DNA of 33,621 bases from Streptomyces sp. NTH33 (lineage in GTDB: Bacteria > Actinomycetota > Actinomycetes > Streptomycetales > Streptomycetaceae). The DNA is taken from contig NZ_POTZ01000016.1 in assembly GCF_003236365.1 (NCBI RefSeq), positions 1 to 33,621 on the forward strand, written 5' to 3'. The stretch's first letter is position 1; each line of letters begins with the position of its first letter. A program made the translations under genes and the position numbers. Shown in pieces: positions 16,252 through 25,087 of the stretch. The notes beneath the pieces were generated by a model that saw only the letters and a program-made list of their open reading frames with translations, made no database searches and was not told the DNA's origin.

Positions 16252-17013
16252 GTGCTACTGGCCGCGGTCACTGATCCCAACCAGACGGTGTTCAGCGGAG
16301 CACTGCTGCTCGCGCTGCCCATCGCCGTGCTCGGCGGGCTCGTCTCCTTCTTCTCCCCGTGCGTGCTGCCGCTCGTCCCGGGCTACCTGTCGTACGTGAC
16401 GGGCGTCACCGGCACCGATCTGGCCGAGGCCCGGCGCGGGCGGATGGCCGTCGGCGCCTCGCTCTTCGTGCTCGGCTTCACCGTGGTCTTCGTCTCCGGC
16501 GGGGCGCTGTTCGGGTTCTTCGGGCAGTCCCTGCAGGACTACAAGGACGTCCTGTCCAAGGTGCTGGGCGTGCTCATGATCCTCATGGGCGTCTTCTTCA
16601 TGGGCCTGATGCCCTGGCTGACCCAGCGCGAGTTCCGCTTCCACCGGCGGCCGACCACGGGCCTGGTGGGCGCGCCCCTGCTCGGGGCCCTGTTCGGGAT
16701 CGGCTGGACCCCGTGCATCGGCCCGACCCTCTCCGCGGTCCAGACACTCTCCTTCCAGCAGGCCAGCGCCGGGCGCGGCGCCCTGCTGACCGTCGCCTAC
16801 TGCGCCGGACTCGGCATCCCGTTCGTGCTCACCGCGATCGCCTTCCGCAAGGCGCTGGGCGCCTTCGGCTGGGTCAAGCGCCACTACGTCTGGGTGATGC
16901 GCATCGGCGGCACGATGATGATCGTGACCGGTGTGCTGCTGCTGACCGGCGCCTGGGACCTGCTGGTGCAGAAGATGCAGACCTGGTCCACCGGCTTCAC
17001 TGTGGGGATCTGA
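16252..17013 (+). CDS. ccdA: Cytochrome c biogenesis protein CcdA
   Basis: This 253-aa membrane protein of the DsbD/CcdA family has about six helices and two conserved cysteines: C37 in FFSPCVLPLVPGY and C155 in GIGWTPCIGP. The family relays electrons from cytoplasmic thioredoxin to the extracytoplasmic ResA-like protein. It starts at GTG 16252, 6 bp after the thioredoxin-like gene, and ends 2 bp before resB, so it is plainly one transcription unit with both. Length and motifs are complete. Confidence 0.96.
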   Translation: MLLAAVTDPNQTVFSGALLLALPIAVLGGLVSFFSPCVLPLVPGYLSYVTGVTGTDLAEARRGRMAVGASLFVLGFTVVFVSGGALFGFFGQSLQDYKDVLSKVLGVLMILMGVFFMGLMPWLTQREFRFHRRPTTGLVGAPLLGALFGIGWTPCIGPTLSAVQTLSFQQASAGRGALLTVAYCAGLGIPFVLTAIAFRKALGAFGWVKRHYVWVMRIGGTMMIVTGVLLLTGAWDLLVQKMQTWSTGFTVGI

Positions 17014-17015
17014 AC

Positions 17016-18845
17016 ATGAGCAAGACGCCGACCGGCAGTACGACCACCGACGGGACCCCGGCGGTGGTGCCCCCCGGTGAGGAGGAGCTGGGCACCGCCG
17101 GCTCCCAGCTGTCCACCGCCCCCGCCGAGACCGCCGTACCCGGATCCTTCGGCGGCAACCGCGCGCCCGGACTGACCGGATGGCTCACCTGGACCGGCCG
17201 CGAGATCCTCGGCTGGGTCCGCTGGTTCTGGCGGCAGCTGACCTCCATGCGGGTCGCGCTGCTGCTGCTGTTCCTGCTCTCCCTCGGCGTCGTCCCCGGC
17301 TCGCTGATCCCGCAGGACGGCACCGACGCCATGAAGGTCGAGGCCTTCAAGCAGGCGCACAGGACGCTCGGACCGGTCTACGACAGGCTCGGCCTGTTCC
17401 ACGTCTACAGCTCGGTGTGGTTCTCCGCGATCTACATCCTGCTGTTCGTCTCCCTCATCGGCTGCATCGTGCCCCGCACCTGGCAGTTCGTCGGCCAGCT
17501 GCGCGGCCGCCCGCCGGGCGCCCCCAAGCGACTCACCCGGCTGCCCGCGTACGCCACCTGGCGCACCGCCGCCCCGCCCGAGGAGGTCCACGAGACCGCG
17601 CTGAAGGTGCTGAAGCAGCGCCGCTTCCGCGCCCTCCTCCACAGCCTTAACGGCGTGGGAGGTGCCCCCACCGCCGGTGACGCCGTCGCCGCCGAGAAGG
17701 GCTACCTGCGCGAGGCCGGCAACCTCGTCTTCCACATCGCGCTGATCGTGATGCTGGTCGCCTTCGCCTGGGGCCAGCTGTACAAGACCGAGGGCAACAA
17801 GCTGGTCGTCGAGGGCGACGGCTTCGCCAACACCCTCATCCAGTACGACGACTTCAAGTCCGGCAACCTCTTCAACGACGACGACCTGGTCCCGTTCAGC
17901 TTCACCCTGAAGAAGTTCACCGGCACCTACGAGCGCACCGGCCCGCAGAAGGGCACCGCGCGCGTCTTCAAGGCGGACGTCACCTACAGCGTGGGCGCCC
18001 ACGGCAAGGACCGGAAGGCCACCATCTCGCCCAACCACCCGCTGGCCGTCGACGACGCCCGGGTGTACCTGGTCAGCCACGGCTACGCCCCGACCGTCAC
18101 CGTCCGGGACGGCAAGGGCGACGTGGTCTACCGGCAGGCCGTGCCGCTGCTGCCGGTGGACGCCAACATCACCTCGCAGGGCGCGATCAAGGTGCTCGAC
18201 GGTTACCGGAACGCCAAGGGAGAGACCGAGCAGCTCGGCTTCTCCGCGTTCTTCGTGCCGACCTTCGCCGGCGCCGGCAAGGGCACGATGTTCTCCCAGT
18301 TCCCCGCGCTGGACTTCCCCGTCCTCGCGCTGACCGGCTTCCACGGCGACCTGGGCGTCGACTCGGGCCTCCCGCAGAACGTCTACCAGCTGGACACCAA
18401 GAACCCGAAGCTGCAGCAGTTCAAGGACGCCAAGGGCAACATCGTCGCGGCCCGGCTGCTGCCCGGCGAGACGATGACGCTGCCGAACGGCGCCGGCTCC
18501 ATCACCTTCGACAAGGACATCAAGGAGTGGGCCGGCTTCCAGATCGTCCAGCAGCCCGGCACCGGCTGGGCGCTCACCGGCGCGATCGCCGCGATCGCCG
18601 GCCTCGCCGGCTCCCTGTTCATCCAGCGCCGCCGCGTCTGGGTGCGCGCCGTGCGGGGCGCCGACGGCGTGACGGTCGTCGAGATGGCGGGCCTGGGCCG
18701 CAGCGAGTCCGCGAAACTTCCCGAGGAGCTCGGCGACCTGGCCGCCCTCGTCCACGACAAGGCACCCGCACAGACCGACGCCGACCCCGACCGGGAGCCG
18801 GACGCCGACACCCCCGTACCCGCCGAAGGGGCTGAGAAGAAATGA
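17016..18845 (+). CDS. resB: Cytochrome c biogenesis protein ResB
   Basis: This 609-aa membrane protein is half of the system II cytochrome c synthase. A disordered N-terminus to about residue 60 is followed by helices at LTSMRVALLLLFLLSLGVVP and VWFSAIYILLFVSLIGCIVP, a third at LVFHIALIVMLVAFAWGQLY, a large extracytoplasmic domain (about 270-510) and a last helix near ALTGAIAAIAGLAGSLF. The tail is acidic and proline-rich. ATG 17016 lies just after the ccdA stop. The stop overlaps the ccsB start as ATGA, matching the 1:1 complex these two proteins form to carry haem outward and ligate it to apocytochrome. Confidence 0.96.
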   Translation: MSKTPTGSTTTDGTPAVVPPGEEELGTAGSQLSTAPAETAVPGSFGGNRAPGLTGWLTWTGREILGWVRWFWRQLTSMRVALLLLFLLSLGVVPGSLIPQDGTDAMKVEAFKQAHRTLGPVYDRLGLFHVYSSVWFSAIYILLFVSLIGCIVPRTWQFVGQLRGRPPGAPKRLTRLPAYATWRTAAPPEEVHETALKVLKQRRFRALLHSLNGVGGAPTAGDAVAAEKGYLREAGNLVFHIALIVMLVAFAWGQLYKTEGNKLVVEGDGFANTLIQYDDFKSGNLFNDDDLVPFSFTLKKFTGTYERTGPQKGTARVFKADVTYSVGAHGKDRKATISPNHPLAVDDARVYLVSHGYAPTVTVRDGKGDVVYRQAVPLLPVDANITSQGAIKVLDGYRNAKGETEQLGFSAFFVPTFAGAGKGTMFSQFPALDFPVLALTGFHGDLGVDSGLPQNVYQLDTKNPKLQQFKDAKGNIVAARLLPGETMTLPNGAGSITFDKDIKEWAGFQIVQQPGTGWALTGAIAAIAGLAGSLFIQRRRVWVRAVRGADGVTVVEMAGLGRSESAKLPEELGDLAALVHDKAPAQTDADPDREPDADTPVPAEGAEKK

Positions 18846-19948
18846 CTCTCGCCGCCGCGAACGCGCTAGCAGCCGCGACCAACGAAAACCTCGCGAGCAT
18901 CAGCAACACGCTGATCTACTCCGCGATGGCCGTCTACACCCTGGCCTTCTTCGCGTACATCACCGAATGGCTCTTCGGCAGCCGCAGCAAGGTGGCCCGC
19001 ACGGCCGCCGCGCTGACCGCCGACTCCGGCGGCGCGGCCGGGGCGAAGGGCCCGGCGGTGACGGTGAAGTCCGCCGGGGGCACCACCGTCCTCGAACGGC
19101 CCGAGGTCGTCGTACGGTCCTCGGCCGGTGCCCGTGACGTGCCCGACGGGCCCGGCGCGCACGGCGGCGACGAGCAGGGCGACCTGTACGGCCGGGTCGC
19201 CGTGTCCCTCAGCGTGCTCGCCTTCGTCATCCAGGTGGGCGGCGTGATCGCCCGCGCGGCCTCCGTGCAGCGGGCGCCGTGGGGCAACATGTACGAGTTC
19301 AACATCACCTTCTCCGCGACCGCGGTCGGCGTGTACCTGCTGCTGCTCGCGCTGAAGAAGAACGTGCGCTGGCTCGGCCTGTTCCTGACCACCACGGTCC
19401 TGCTCGACCTCGGCCTCGCGGTCACCGTCCTCTACACGGCGAGCGACCAGCTGGTCCCGGCCCTGCAGTCGTACTGGCTCATCATCCACGTCTCCACCGC
19501 GATCTTCTGCGGCGCGGTCTTCTACGTCGGCGCGGTCGGCACCCTGCTGTACCTGTTCAAGGACTCCTACGAGAGCAAGCTCGCCTCCGGCGGGAAGCCC
19601 GGCCGCTTCGCGACCTCCGTCCTGGAGCGGCTGCCGGCCTCGGCGTCCCTGGACAAGTTCTCCTACCGCGTCAACGCGGCCGTCTTCCCGCTGTGGACGT
19701 TCACGATCATCGCGGGCGCCATCTGGGCCGAGTCCGCCTGGGGCCGCTACTGGGGCTGGGACCCCAAGGAGACCTGGGCGTTCATCACCTGGGTCGCCTA
19801 CGCCTGCTACCTGCACGCCCGCTCCACGGCCGGCTGGAAGGGCCGCAAGGCGGCCTACATCGCGCTCATCGCCTTCGGCTGCTGGCTGTTCAACTACTAC
19901 GGCGTCAACCTCTTCGTGACCGGCAAGCACTCGTACGCGGGCGTCTGA
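18842..19948 (+). CDS. ccsB: Cytochrome c biogenesis protein CcsB/CcsA (haem handling)
   Basis: This 368-aa membrane protein belongs to the HHP (haem handling protein) family. An N-terminal helix is separated from the core by a poorly conserved cytoplasmic stretch (about 50-115). The core holds the tryptophan-rich WWD motif WGRYWGWDPKETWAFITW at residues 300-317, with HARS and histidines in flanking helices as candidate haem ligands. With ResB it exports haem and forms the thioether links of c-type cytochromes. ATG 18842 overlaps the resB stop. It ends the cytochrome c maturation operon. Confidence 0.96.
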   Translation: MTLAAANALAAATNENLASISNTLIYSAMAVYTLAFFAYITEWLFGSRSKVARTAAALTADSGGAAGAKGPAVTVKSAGGTTVLERPEVVVRSSAGARDVPDGPGAHGGDEQGDLYGRVAVSLSVLAFVIQVGGVIARAASVQRAPWGNMYEFNITFSATAVGVYLLLLALKKNVRWLGLFLTTTVLLDLGLAVTVLYTASDQLVPALQSYWLIIHVSTAIFCGAVFYVGAVGTLLYLFKDSYESKLASGGKPGRFATSVLERLPASASLDKFSYRVNAAVFPLWTFTIIAGAIWAESAWGRYWGWDPKETWAFITWVAYACYLHARSTAGWKGRKAAYIALIAFGCWLFNYYGVNLFVTGKHSYAGV

Positions 19949-19973
19949 GCAGCCGCTCGGGGACACTGGTGCC

Positions 19974-20408
19974 ATGACCGGATCCATCGAACAGGGCACC
20001 AGCCAGACCCACGGGAACACGCACATCCTCGCCTTCCTGGTGCGGCTTCCCCAGCCCATGGAGAAGGTCTGGCCCCAGCTGTCCACACCGGAAGGACTCG
20101 CGCGGTGGTTCACCGACGCCGACGAGCTGGAACCCCGGCTCGGCGGCGCGGTGACCCTGCGCGGGCTCGGCAGCGGGCGGATCACCGCGTGGGACGTGGA
20201 CCGGGTCGCCGAGTACACCGTGGAGGGCGGCGGCCGGATCCGCTTCCACCTGGAGCGCCACGGGGACGACGGCGCCACCCTCCGCTTCACCCACGAGTTC
20301 CAGGGCGAGACGGAGTCGGAGCAGCGCTGGCGGGTCCGCTTCGAGCGCTTGATCGAAGCGGTGACGCCCCGATGTCCTCGTTCCACAGGTCCGGACGCTT
20401 CTCGATGA
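19974..20408 (+). CDS. SRPBCC (AHSA1-like) domain protein
   Basis: This 144-aa protein has the START-like/AHSA1 pattern: a first strand with VRLPQPMEKVWPQLSTPEGL and ARWFTDADELEPRLGG, central GSGRITAWDVDRVAEYTVEG, and a C-terminal helix beginning RWRVRFERLIEAV. Such proteins bind hydrophobic ligands; the ligand here is unknown. After EAV (residue 128) the sequence TPRCPRSTGPDASR is probably not native, since it is antisense to the deaminase 3' end. The final helix may be clipped. The start is ATG 19974, 25 bp after ccsB. It is convergent with, and overlaps by about 120 bp, the deaminase frame. Confidence 0.75.
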   Translation: MTGSIEQGTSQTHGNTHILAFLVRLPQPMEKVWPQLSTPEGLARWFTDADELEPRLGGAVTLRGLGSGRITAWDVDRVAEYTVEGGGRIRFHLERHGDDGATLRFTHEFQGETESEQRWRVRFERLIEAVTPRCPRSTGPDASR

Positions 20409-20811
20409 AGCCCCGCATCAGCTCGGCGCACTCCGGATCGTCCAGCACCACGACCTCCACACCGTGCTCCGCGAGCCAGTCGTGCCCGCCCCGGAAGGTG
20501 GCCGCCTCACCGATCACGACCCGCGAGATGCCGAACTGGCGGACCAGGCCGCTGCAGTACCAGCAGGGCGAGAGGGTCGTCACCATCGTCGTACCCCGGT
20601 AGGAGCGCTGCCGGCCCGCGGCGCGGAACGCGGCCGTCTCCGCGTGCAGGGAGGGGTCGTCGTCCTGGACGCGGCGGTTGCGGCCGCGGCCGAGAAGGGT
20701 GCCGTCGGCCGCGTGGAGCGCGGCGCCGATGGGGACGCCGCCCTCGGCCAGCCCGGCGCGGGCCTCGGCGAGGGCGGTGGCGAGCCATGAGCGTGCCTGT
20801 GCGTGATCCAT
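20287..20811 (-). CDS. Nucleoside/cytosine deaminase (fungal cytosine deaminase-like)
   Basis: This 174-aa zinc deaminase has the catalytic HAE in DDDPSLHAETAAFRAAGR and the zinc-binding SPCWYCSG. The order of elements (GRGRNRRVQDDD, TTMVTTLSPCWYC, ISRVVIGEAATFRGG, VEVVVLDDPEC, FIEKRPDLWNEDIG) closely follows yeast cytosine deaminase, which converts cytosine to uracil. That family ends at or one residue after EDIG. Here about 25 further residues, rich in Ser/Arg/Pro, follow before the stop at 20287 and overlap the convergent SRPBCC gene, which suggests loss of the original stop or a deletion between the two genes. Catalytic residues are intact, so activity is still likely. Confidence 0.85.
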   Translation of the reverse strand: MDHAQARSWLATALAEARAGLAEGGVPIGAALHAADGTLLGRGRNRRVQDDDPSLHAETAAFRAAGRQRSYRGTTMVTTLSPCWYCSGLVRQFGISRVVIGEAATFRGGHDWLAEHGVEVVVLDDPECAELMRGFIEKRPDLWNEDIGASPLRSSARSGPASAAPTPSRPGTRG

Positions 20812-20931
20812 GCGCTCACTGTGCGGCCCGGCGCAGCCGCATGGCAACGGCATCGCACCCTCTGGGTACCCTGGCCCGACCGTCGCCGCGTGTGCGGCAG
20901 CTGGACCCGGGTGGGTGGGAGGGGAACGGTC

Positions 20932-21699
20932 ATGGTCGCTGCTCCGGTCCTGGAGGAGCTGCGGGAGGTCTGCCAGCCGCGGGCGAAGCTGGCGAGCCGC
21001 AACGGCGAGCACTGGGCGGGCCGCCTGTACATGCGGAAGATCTCCCTGCGCCTCACCCGGCAACTGGTGCGCACGCCCGTCACCCCCGACCAGCTGACCT
21101 GGACCATGGTGGTGTGCGGGATCGCCTCCGGGGCCGCGCTGCTGATCCCGGGCCTGACCGGTCCCGTCCTGGCCGCCGTGCTGATGCAGCTCTTCCTGCT
21201 CTTCGACTGCGTGGACGGCGAGGTCGCCCGCTGGAAGGGCCGGAACAGTGCCACCGGCATCTACGTCGACCGGCTCGGCGCCTACCTCGCCGACGCCGCC
21301 CTGATGGCGGGCGCCGGCTTCCACGCGGCCCGCTCCGGCTTCGGCGGCTGGGTGTCCCTGGGCCTCGCGACCGCCCTCGGCGTGGTCCTGCTGAAGGCCT
21401 CCACCGACCTGGTGGACGTGGCCCGCGCCCGGCGCGGCCTGACCGTCGTCGACGACGAGTCGACCCGGCCGCGCTCGCAGGGCGTGGCCGCGGTCCGCCG
21501 GCTGGCCGCCGCCTTCAAGCTCCACCGCCTGACCAACGGCATCGAGGCGTCCCTGCTCCTGCTCGCCGCGGCGGTCGGCGACACGATCACCGGCGGCGCC
21601 GACGTCACCCGCTGGGCCCTGATCGCCCTCGCCGCCATCACCTGGGTGATGGTCCCGGCCCACCTGCTGTCGATCCTGTCGTCGTCCCGGCTGCGCTGA
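20932..21699 (+). CDS. CDP-alcohol phosphatidyltransferase
   Basis: This 255-aa membrane enzyme has the family signature D-x2-D-G-x2-A-R-x8-G-x3-D, visible as DCVDGEVARWKGRNSATGIY followed by VDRLGAYLAD near residues 90-120. The aspartates bind the metal and CDP-diacylglycerol or a similar CDP-alcohol. Several hydrophobic helices flank it. The head-group acceptor cannot be told from sequence; inositol phosphate, glycerol phosphate and other alcohols are possible. ATG 20932 is preceded by GGGAGGGGAACGGTC. It is divergent from the deaminase by 120 bp and convergent with the PLDc_N protein, 25 bp apart. Confidence 0.9.
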   Translation: MVAAPVLEELREVCQPRAKLASRNGEHWAGRLYMRKISLRLTRQLVRTPVTPDQLTWTMVVCGIASGAALLIPGLTGPVLAAVLMQLFLLFDCVDGEVARWKGRNSATGIYVDRLGAYLADAALMAGAGFHAARSGFGGWVSLGLATALGVVLLKASTDLVDVARARRGLTVVDDESTRPRSQGVAAVRRLAAAFKLHRLTNGIEASLLLLAAAVGDTITGGADVTRWALIALAAITWVMVPAHLLSILSSSRLR

Positions 21700-21724
21700 G
21701 GAGCGCCGAGGAGCCCGGGAGGGA

Positions 21725-22114
21725 TCAGCTGTCCTTCGGCTCCTCGCCGTGCTCCTTGCGGCGCAGCTCCTCCTCGCGGCGGCGCAGGTCGGCCTCCCAG
21801 TTCTTCAGGAGCTGCTCGTCCTTCTCGTTCTCCTCGGCGAGGGACTTCAGGAACTCGGGGTTGTCGTCCGGGGCGACGTACTGGGTCCGGTGGTTGCGGT
21901 GCCACTCCGAGGGGGTGCGGCCGTTCGCCGCGAGCTGCCGGTCCTTGCCCGCGGCGAGCCAGACGATCGAGCCGACGATCGGGAAGAGCAGGATGATGAA
22001 GACCCAGGCGACCTTGGGCAGGTGCCTCACCTCGTCCTCGGGCGTGTTCAGGCAGTCGATGAACGCGAAGATCGTCAGTGCCAGCGGCACGAGGATGGTC
22101 AGCACCCTGAGCAT
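21725..22114 (-). CDS. Small membrane protein with PLDc_N domain
   Basis: This 129-aa protein has two N-terminal helices (VLTILVPLALTIFAFIDCLN and KVAWVFIILLFPIVGSIVWL) that form the phospholipase-D-nuclease N-terminal domain, also found at the front of cardiolipin synthases but here without the catalytic HKD domains. The C-terminus from about residue 85 is a charged coiled coil (EENEKDEQLLKNWEADLRRR). ATG 22114 follows AGGGG with a 9-nt spacer. Stand-alone PLDc_N proteins are common in actinobacteria and have no defined function. Confidence 0.88.
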   Translation of the reverse strand: MLRVLTILVPLALTIFAFIDCLNTPEDEVRHLPKVAWVFIILLFPIVGSIVWLAAGKDRQLAANGRTPSEWHRNHRTQYVAPDDNPEFLKSLAEENEKDEQLLKNWEADLRRREEELRRKEHGEEPKDS

Positions 22115-22209
22115 GTCGAGAAATCCCCTGGAGAACGACGGCGGGGCTCTGCGACGACGGCCCCGGTGACGGGGCCAGAGTAGCCGGTGGCGAAAATACG
22201 GGTCCGGCG

Positions 22210-22248
22210 GTCAGCCGTCAGGCCGTCAGATGGTCAGACCGTCAGGGG
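22210..22248 (+). repeat. Five-copy GTCAG tandem repeat
   Basis: GTCAG recurs at 22210, 22217, 22225, 22233 and 22241, a near-8-bp period, immediately upstream of the GGGGGAGGGG ribosome site of the next gene. It may be a slippage product in the leader or a cluster of protein sites; no function is assigned. Confidence 0.6.
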
Positions 22249-22257
22249 GAGGGGCCC

Positions 22258-22527
22258 GTGCATCCGGCAGCCGTCGAACAGAACTTCCGTGTCCGCGCCG
22301 AACGTCTCACCGGCTGGGGAGCCGTGCTCCTCGGCGTCACCATGCTCCTGTGGTGCTACGCGGCCTGGCAGGTGTTCACGTCCGACCGGGACTGGCAGCG
22401 GCCGGTGACCGCCCTGGTGCTGGCCACCCCCCTCGCCACCGCGGGCGGCGTCCTGCTCGCCACGGGCATGACGGCCACCCGGCTGCGCCGGCACCACGAC
22501 GACCTGGAGCGGGCCGCCCGGGACTGA
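22258..22527 (+). CDS. Small two-helix membrane protein
   Basis: This 89-aa protein starts at GTG 22258 behind a GGGGGAGGGG ribosome site. Two hydrophobic segments (WGAVLLGVTMLLWCYAAWQV and VTALVLATPLATAGGVLLAT) are joined by a short charged loop, with a basic, histidine-containing cytoplasmic tail (RLRRHHDDLERAARD). It lies 82 bp upstream of the menaquinone decarboxylase gene. No family function recognised. Confidence 0.7.
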   Translation: MHPAAVEQNFRVRAERLTGWGAVLLGVTMLLWCYAAWQVFTSDRDWQRPVTALVLATPLATAGGVLLATGMTATRLRRHHDDLERAARD

Positions 22528-22596
22528 TCCGCGCCGTCCGGCGGTACGGGGCGGCCGACGGTACGGGGCGGTCGCGGGCGCCACAAGTGCCTCGGC

Positions 22597-22609
22597 GATA
22601 CTGGGACAC
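22597..22609 (+). promoter_or_regulatory. Candidate leaderless promoter of the UbiD-like gene
   Basis: A -10-like GATACT lies 7 nt before the ATG at 22610 and no ribosome site is visible, so transcription may begin at or next to the start codon. No clear -35 box. Confidence 0.4.
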
Positions 22610-24067
22610 ATGGCTTACGACGATCTTCGCTCCCTGCTCAGGGCGCTGGAGCGCGAGGGTGACCTCAAGCGCATCAAGGCCGAGGTCGACCCGTATCTGG
22701 AGGTCGGTGAGATCGTCGACCGCGTGCAGAAGTCCGGCGGTCCCGCACTGCTCTTCGAGAACGTGAAGGGCTCCGCCATGCCGCTGGCCATGAACGTCTT
22801 CGGCACCGACCGGCGCCTGCTGAAGGCCCTCGGCCTGAAGTCGTACGGCGAGATCACCGAAAAGATCGGCGGGCTGCTGCGGCCCGAGCTGCCGCAGGGC
22901 TTCGTGGGCGTGCGCGAGGCCTTCGGCAAGCTCGGCGCGATGACGCACGTACCGCCGAAGAAGGTGAAGTCGGACAGCGCCCCCGTGCACGAGGTCGTCC
23001 TGCACGGCGACGACGTCGACCTCGACCGGCTGCCGGCGCTGTTCACCTGGCCCAAGGACGGCGGCTCCTTCTTCAACCTGGGCCTCACCCACACCAAGGA
23101 CCCGGAGAGCGGCATCCGCAACCTGGGCCTGTACCGCCTGCAGCGCCACGACAAGCGCACCATCGGCATGCACTGGCAGATCCACAAGGACAGCCGCAAC
23201 CACTACCAGGTGGCGGCCCGGCGCGGCGAGCGGCTGCCGGTGGCCATCGCCTTCGGCTGCCCCCCGGCGGTGACGTACGCCTCGACCGCTCCGCTCCCCG
23301 GCGACATCGACGAGTACCTGTTCGCCGGCTTCGTCGCGGGCAGGCGGATCGAGATGGTCGACTGCAAGACCGTGCCGCTGCAGGTCCCGGCGAACGCCGA
23401 GGTCGTCCTGGAGGGCTGGCTGGAGCCGGGCGAGATGCTGCCCGAGGGGCCCTTCGGCGACCACACCGGCTTCTACACCCCGCAGGAATCCTTCCCGGCG
23501 CTGGCCATCGACTGCGTGACGATGCGCAAGCGCCCCCTGCTGCAGTCGATCGTCGTCGGCCGGCCACCGACGGAGGACGGTCCGCTCGGCCGCGCGACGG
23601 AGCGCTTCTTCCTCCCCCTGCTGAAGATCATCGTCCCGGACATCGTGGACTACCACCTCCCCGAGGCCGGCGGCTTCCACAACTGCGCGATCGTCTCGAT
23701 CGACAAGAAGTACCCCAAGCACGCCCAGAAGGTGATGCACGCCATCTGGGGGGCACACATGATGTCGCTGACCAAGCTGATCGTGGTCGTCGACGCCGAC
23801 TGCGACGTGCACGATCTGCACGAGGTCGCCTGGCGGGCCCTGGGCAACACGGACTACACCCGCGACCTCACGGTCGTGGAAGGCCCCGTCGACCACCTCG
23901 ACCACGCCTCCTACCAGCAGTTCTGGGGAGGCAAGGCGGGCATCGACGCGACGAAGAAGCTGCCCGAGGAGGGCTACACGCGCGACGGCGGGTGGCCGGA
24001 GATGGTGCTGTCCGACCCGGAGACGGCGGCGAAGGTCGACCGCCGCTGGAAGGAGTACGGATTGTGA
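22610..24067 (+). CDS. UbiD-family menaquinone biosynthesis decarboxylase
   Basis: This 485-aa enzyme of the UbiD family uses prenylated FMN to decarboxylate aromatic acids. Landmarks: MAYDDLRSLLRALEREGDLK, ALLFENVKGSAMPLAMNVFG, MHWQIHKDSRNHYQVAARRG, and the catalytic segment EGPFGDHTGFYTPQESFPAL near residue 280. In streptomycetes using the futalosine pathway this protein is assigned to decarboxylation of the 1,4-dihydroxy-6-naphthoate-derived intermediate. The context is decisive: its TGA overlaps the GTG of the prenyltransferase gene, and the UbiX partner that makes the cofactor lies 1.6 kb downstream. The length is complete. Confidence 0.95.
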   Translation: MAYDDLRSLLRALEREGDLKRIKAEVDPYLEVGEIVDRVQKSGGPALLFENVKGSAMPLAMNVFGTDRRLLKALGLKSYGEITEKIGGLLRPELPQGFVGVREAFGKLGAMTHVPPKKVKSDSAPVHEVVLHGDDVDLDRLPALFTWPKDGGSFFNLGLTHTKDPESGIRNLGLYRLQRHDKRTIGMHWQIHKDSRNHYQVAARRGERLPVAIAFGCPPAVTYASTAPLPGDIDEYLFAGFVAGRRIEMVDCKTVPLQVPANAEVVLEGWLEPGEMLPEGPFGDHTGFYTPQESFPALAIDCVTMRKRPLLQSIVVGRPPTEDGPLGRATERFFLPLLKIIVPDIVDYHLPEAGGFHNCAIVSIDKKYPKHAQKVMHAIWGAHMMSLTKLIVVVDADCDVHDLHEVAWRALGNTDYTRDLTVVEGPVDHLDHASYQQFWGGKAGIDATKKLPEEGYTRDGGWPEMVLSDPETAAKVDRRWKEYGL

Positions 24068-24966
24068 GTTCGGCGTCCGCTGCACTGCCGCAACCAGGAC
24101 GTACCAGGGCCTTTCTGCGCCTGGTCATGATCGAGCACTCGATCTTCGCGCTGCCCTTCGCCTACATCGCCTCCCTCACGGCGATGTACGAGGGGGACAG
24201 GACCATCCACTGGGGCAGGCTGCTGCTGGTCACGGTCTGCATGGTGGGTCTGCGCACGTTCGCCATGGCGGTCAACCGGATCATCGACCGGGAGATCGAC
24301 GCCCGCAACCCCAGGACCGCGCACCGCGAGCTGGTCACCGGCGCCATGTCCGTCCGCCACGCGTGGACCGGCGCCCTGATCGCCCTGGCGGTCTTCCTGG
24401 GGGCGGCGGCCCTGCTGAACCCGCTGTGCCTGGCGCTCGCCCCCCTCGCGGTGATCCCGATGGTGGTCTACCCCTACGGCAAGCGGTTCACGAACTTCCC
24501 GCAGGCCATCCTGGGCCTGGCCCAGGCGATCGGCCCGGTCGGCGGCTGGCTGGCGATCTCCGGCGCCTGGTCCTGGGAAGCGGTGATCCTGGGCCTGGCC
24601 GTCGGCATCTGGATCGGCGGCTTCGACCTCATCTACGCCTGCCAGGACGTGGAGACCGACCGCGAGATCGGCGTCAAGTCGGTCCCGGCCCGCTTCGGCA
24701 TCCCGGCCGCCATCCGGGGGGCGAGGGCCTGCCACCTGATCACCACGGCCCTGTTCGTCTGGTACGCCCTCGCCACCGGCGCCGGCGCCTTCTTCTGGCT
24801 GGGCCTGGTCGTCGTCGCGGGCGCGTTCGTCTACGAACACACCATCGTCCGCCCCCACGACCTGTCCCGCCTGAACCGGGCGTTCTTCAGCGTCAACGGC
24901 TTCATCGGCATCGCGCTGTTCGTGTGCGCGCTGCTGGATCTGCTGGTGCGCGGGCTGACGGTGTAG
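24064..24966 (+). CDS. mqnP: Menaquinone prenyltransferase MqnP (UbiA family)
   Basis: This 300-aa polytopic prenyltransferase starts at GTG 24064, overlapping the decarboxylase stop (GTGA). It has both Asp-rich metal/diphosphate motifs of UbiA enzymes: NRIIDREIDARNPRT near residue 78 and DVETDREIGVKSVP near 195, with about eight helices around them. In the futalosine route it attaches the polyprenyl chain to the dihydroxynaphthoate ring at the membrane. Coupling to the decarboxylase gives a two-step late module. No ribosome site is needed if it is translated by re-initiation. Confidence 0.94.
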   Translation: MSSASAALPQPGRTRAFLRLVMIEHSIFALPFAYIASLTAMYEGDRTIHWGRLLLVTVCMVGLRTFAMAVNRIIDREIDARNPRTAHRELVTGAMSVRHAWTGALIALAVFLGAAALLNPLCLALAPLAVIPMVVYPYGKRFTNFPQAILGLAQAIGPVGGWLAISGAWSWEAVILGLAVGIWIGGFDLIYACQDVETDREIGVKSVPARFGIPAAIRGARACHLITTALFVWYALATGAGAFFWLGLVVVAGAFVYEHTIVRPHDLSRLNRAFFSVNGFIGIALFVCALLDLLVRGLTV

Positions 24967-25087
24967 AGCGCCGGGTGCGCGTCGGCGCGGCCCCGTAGAG
25001 TGCGGCCGACGACTGCGGGCGCCCGGCCACCAGGAAGGCGATCCCTGGCCGACGGCGCCCTCCCGGGCACCGTGGCGAGGTACTGAC

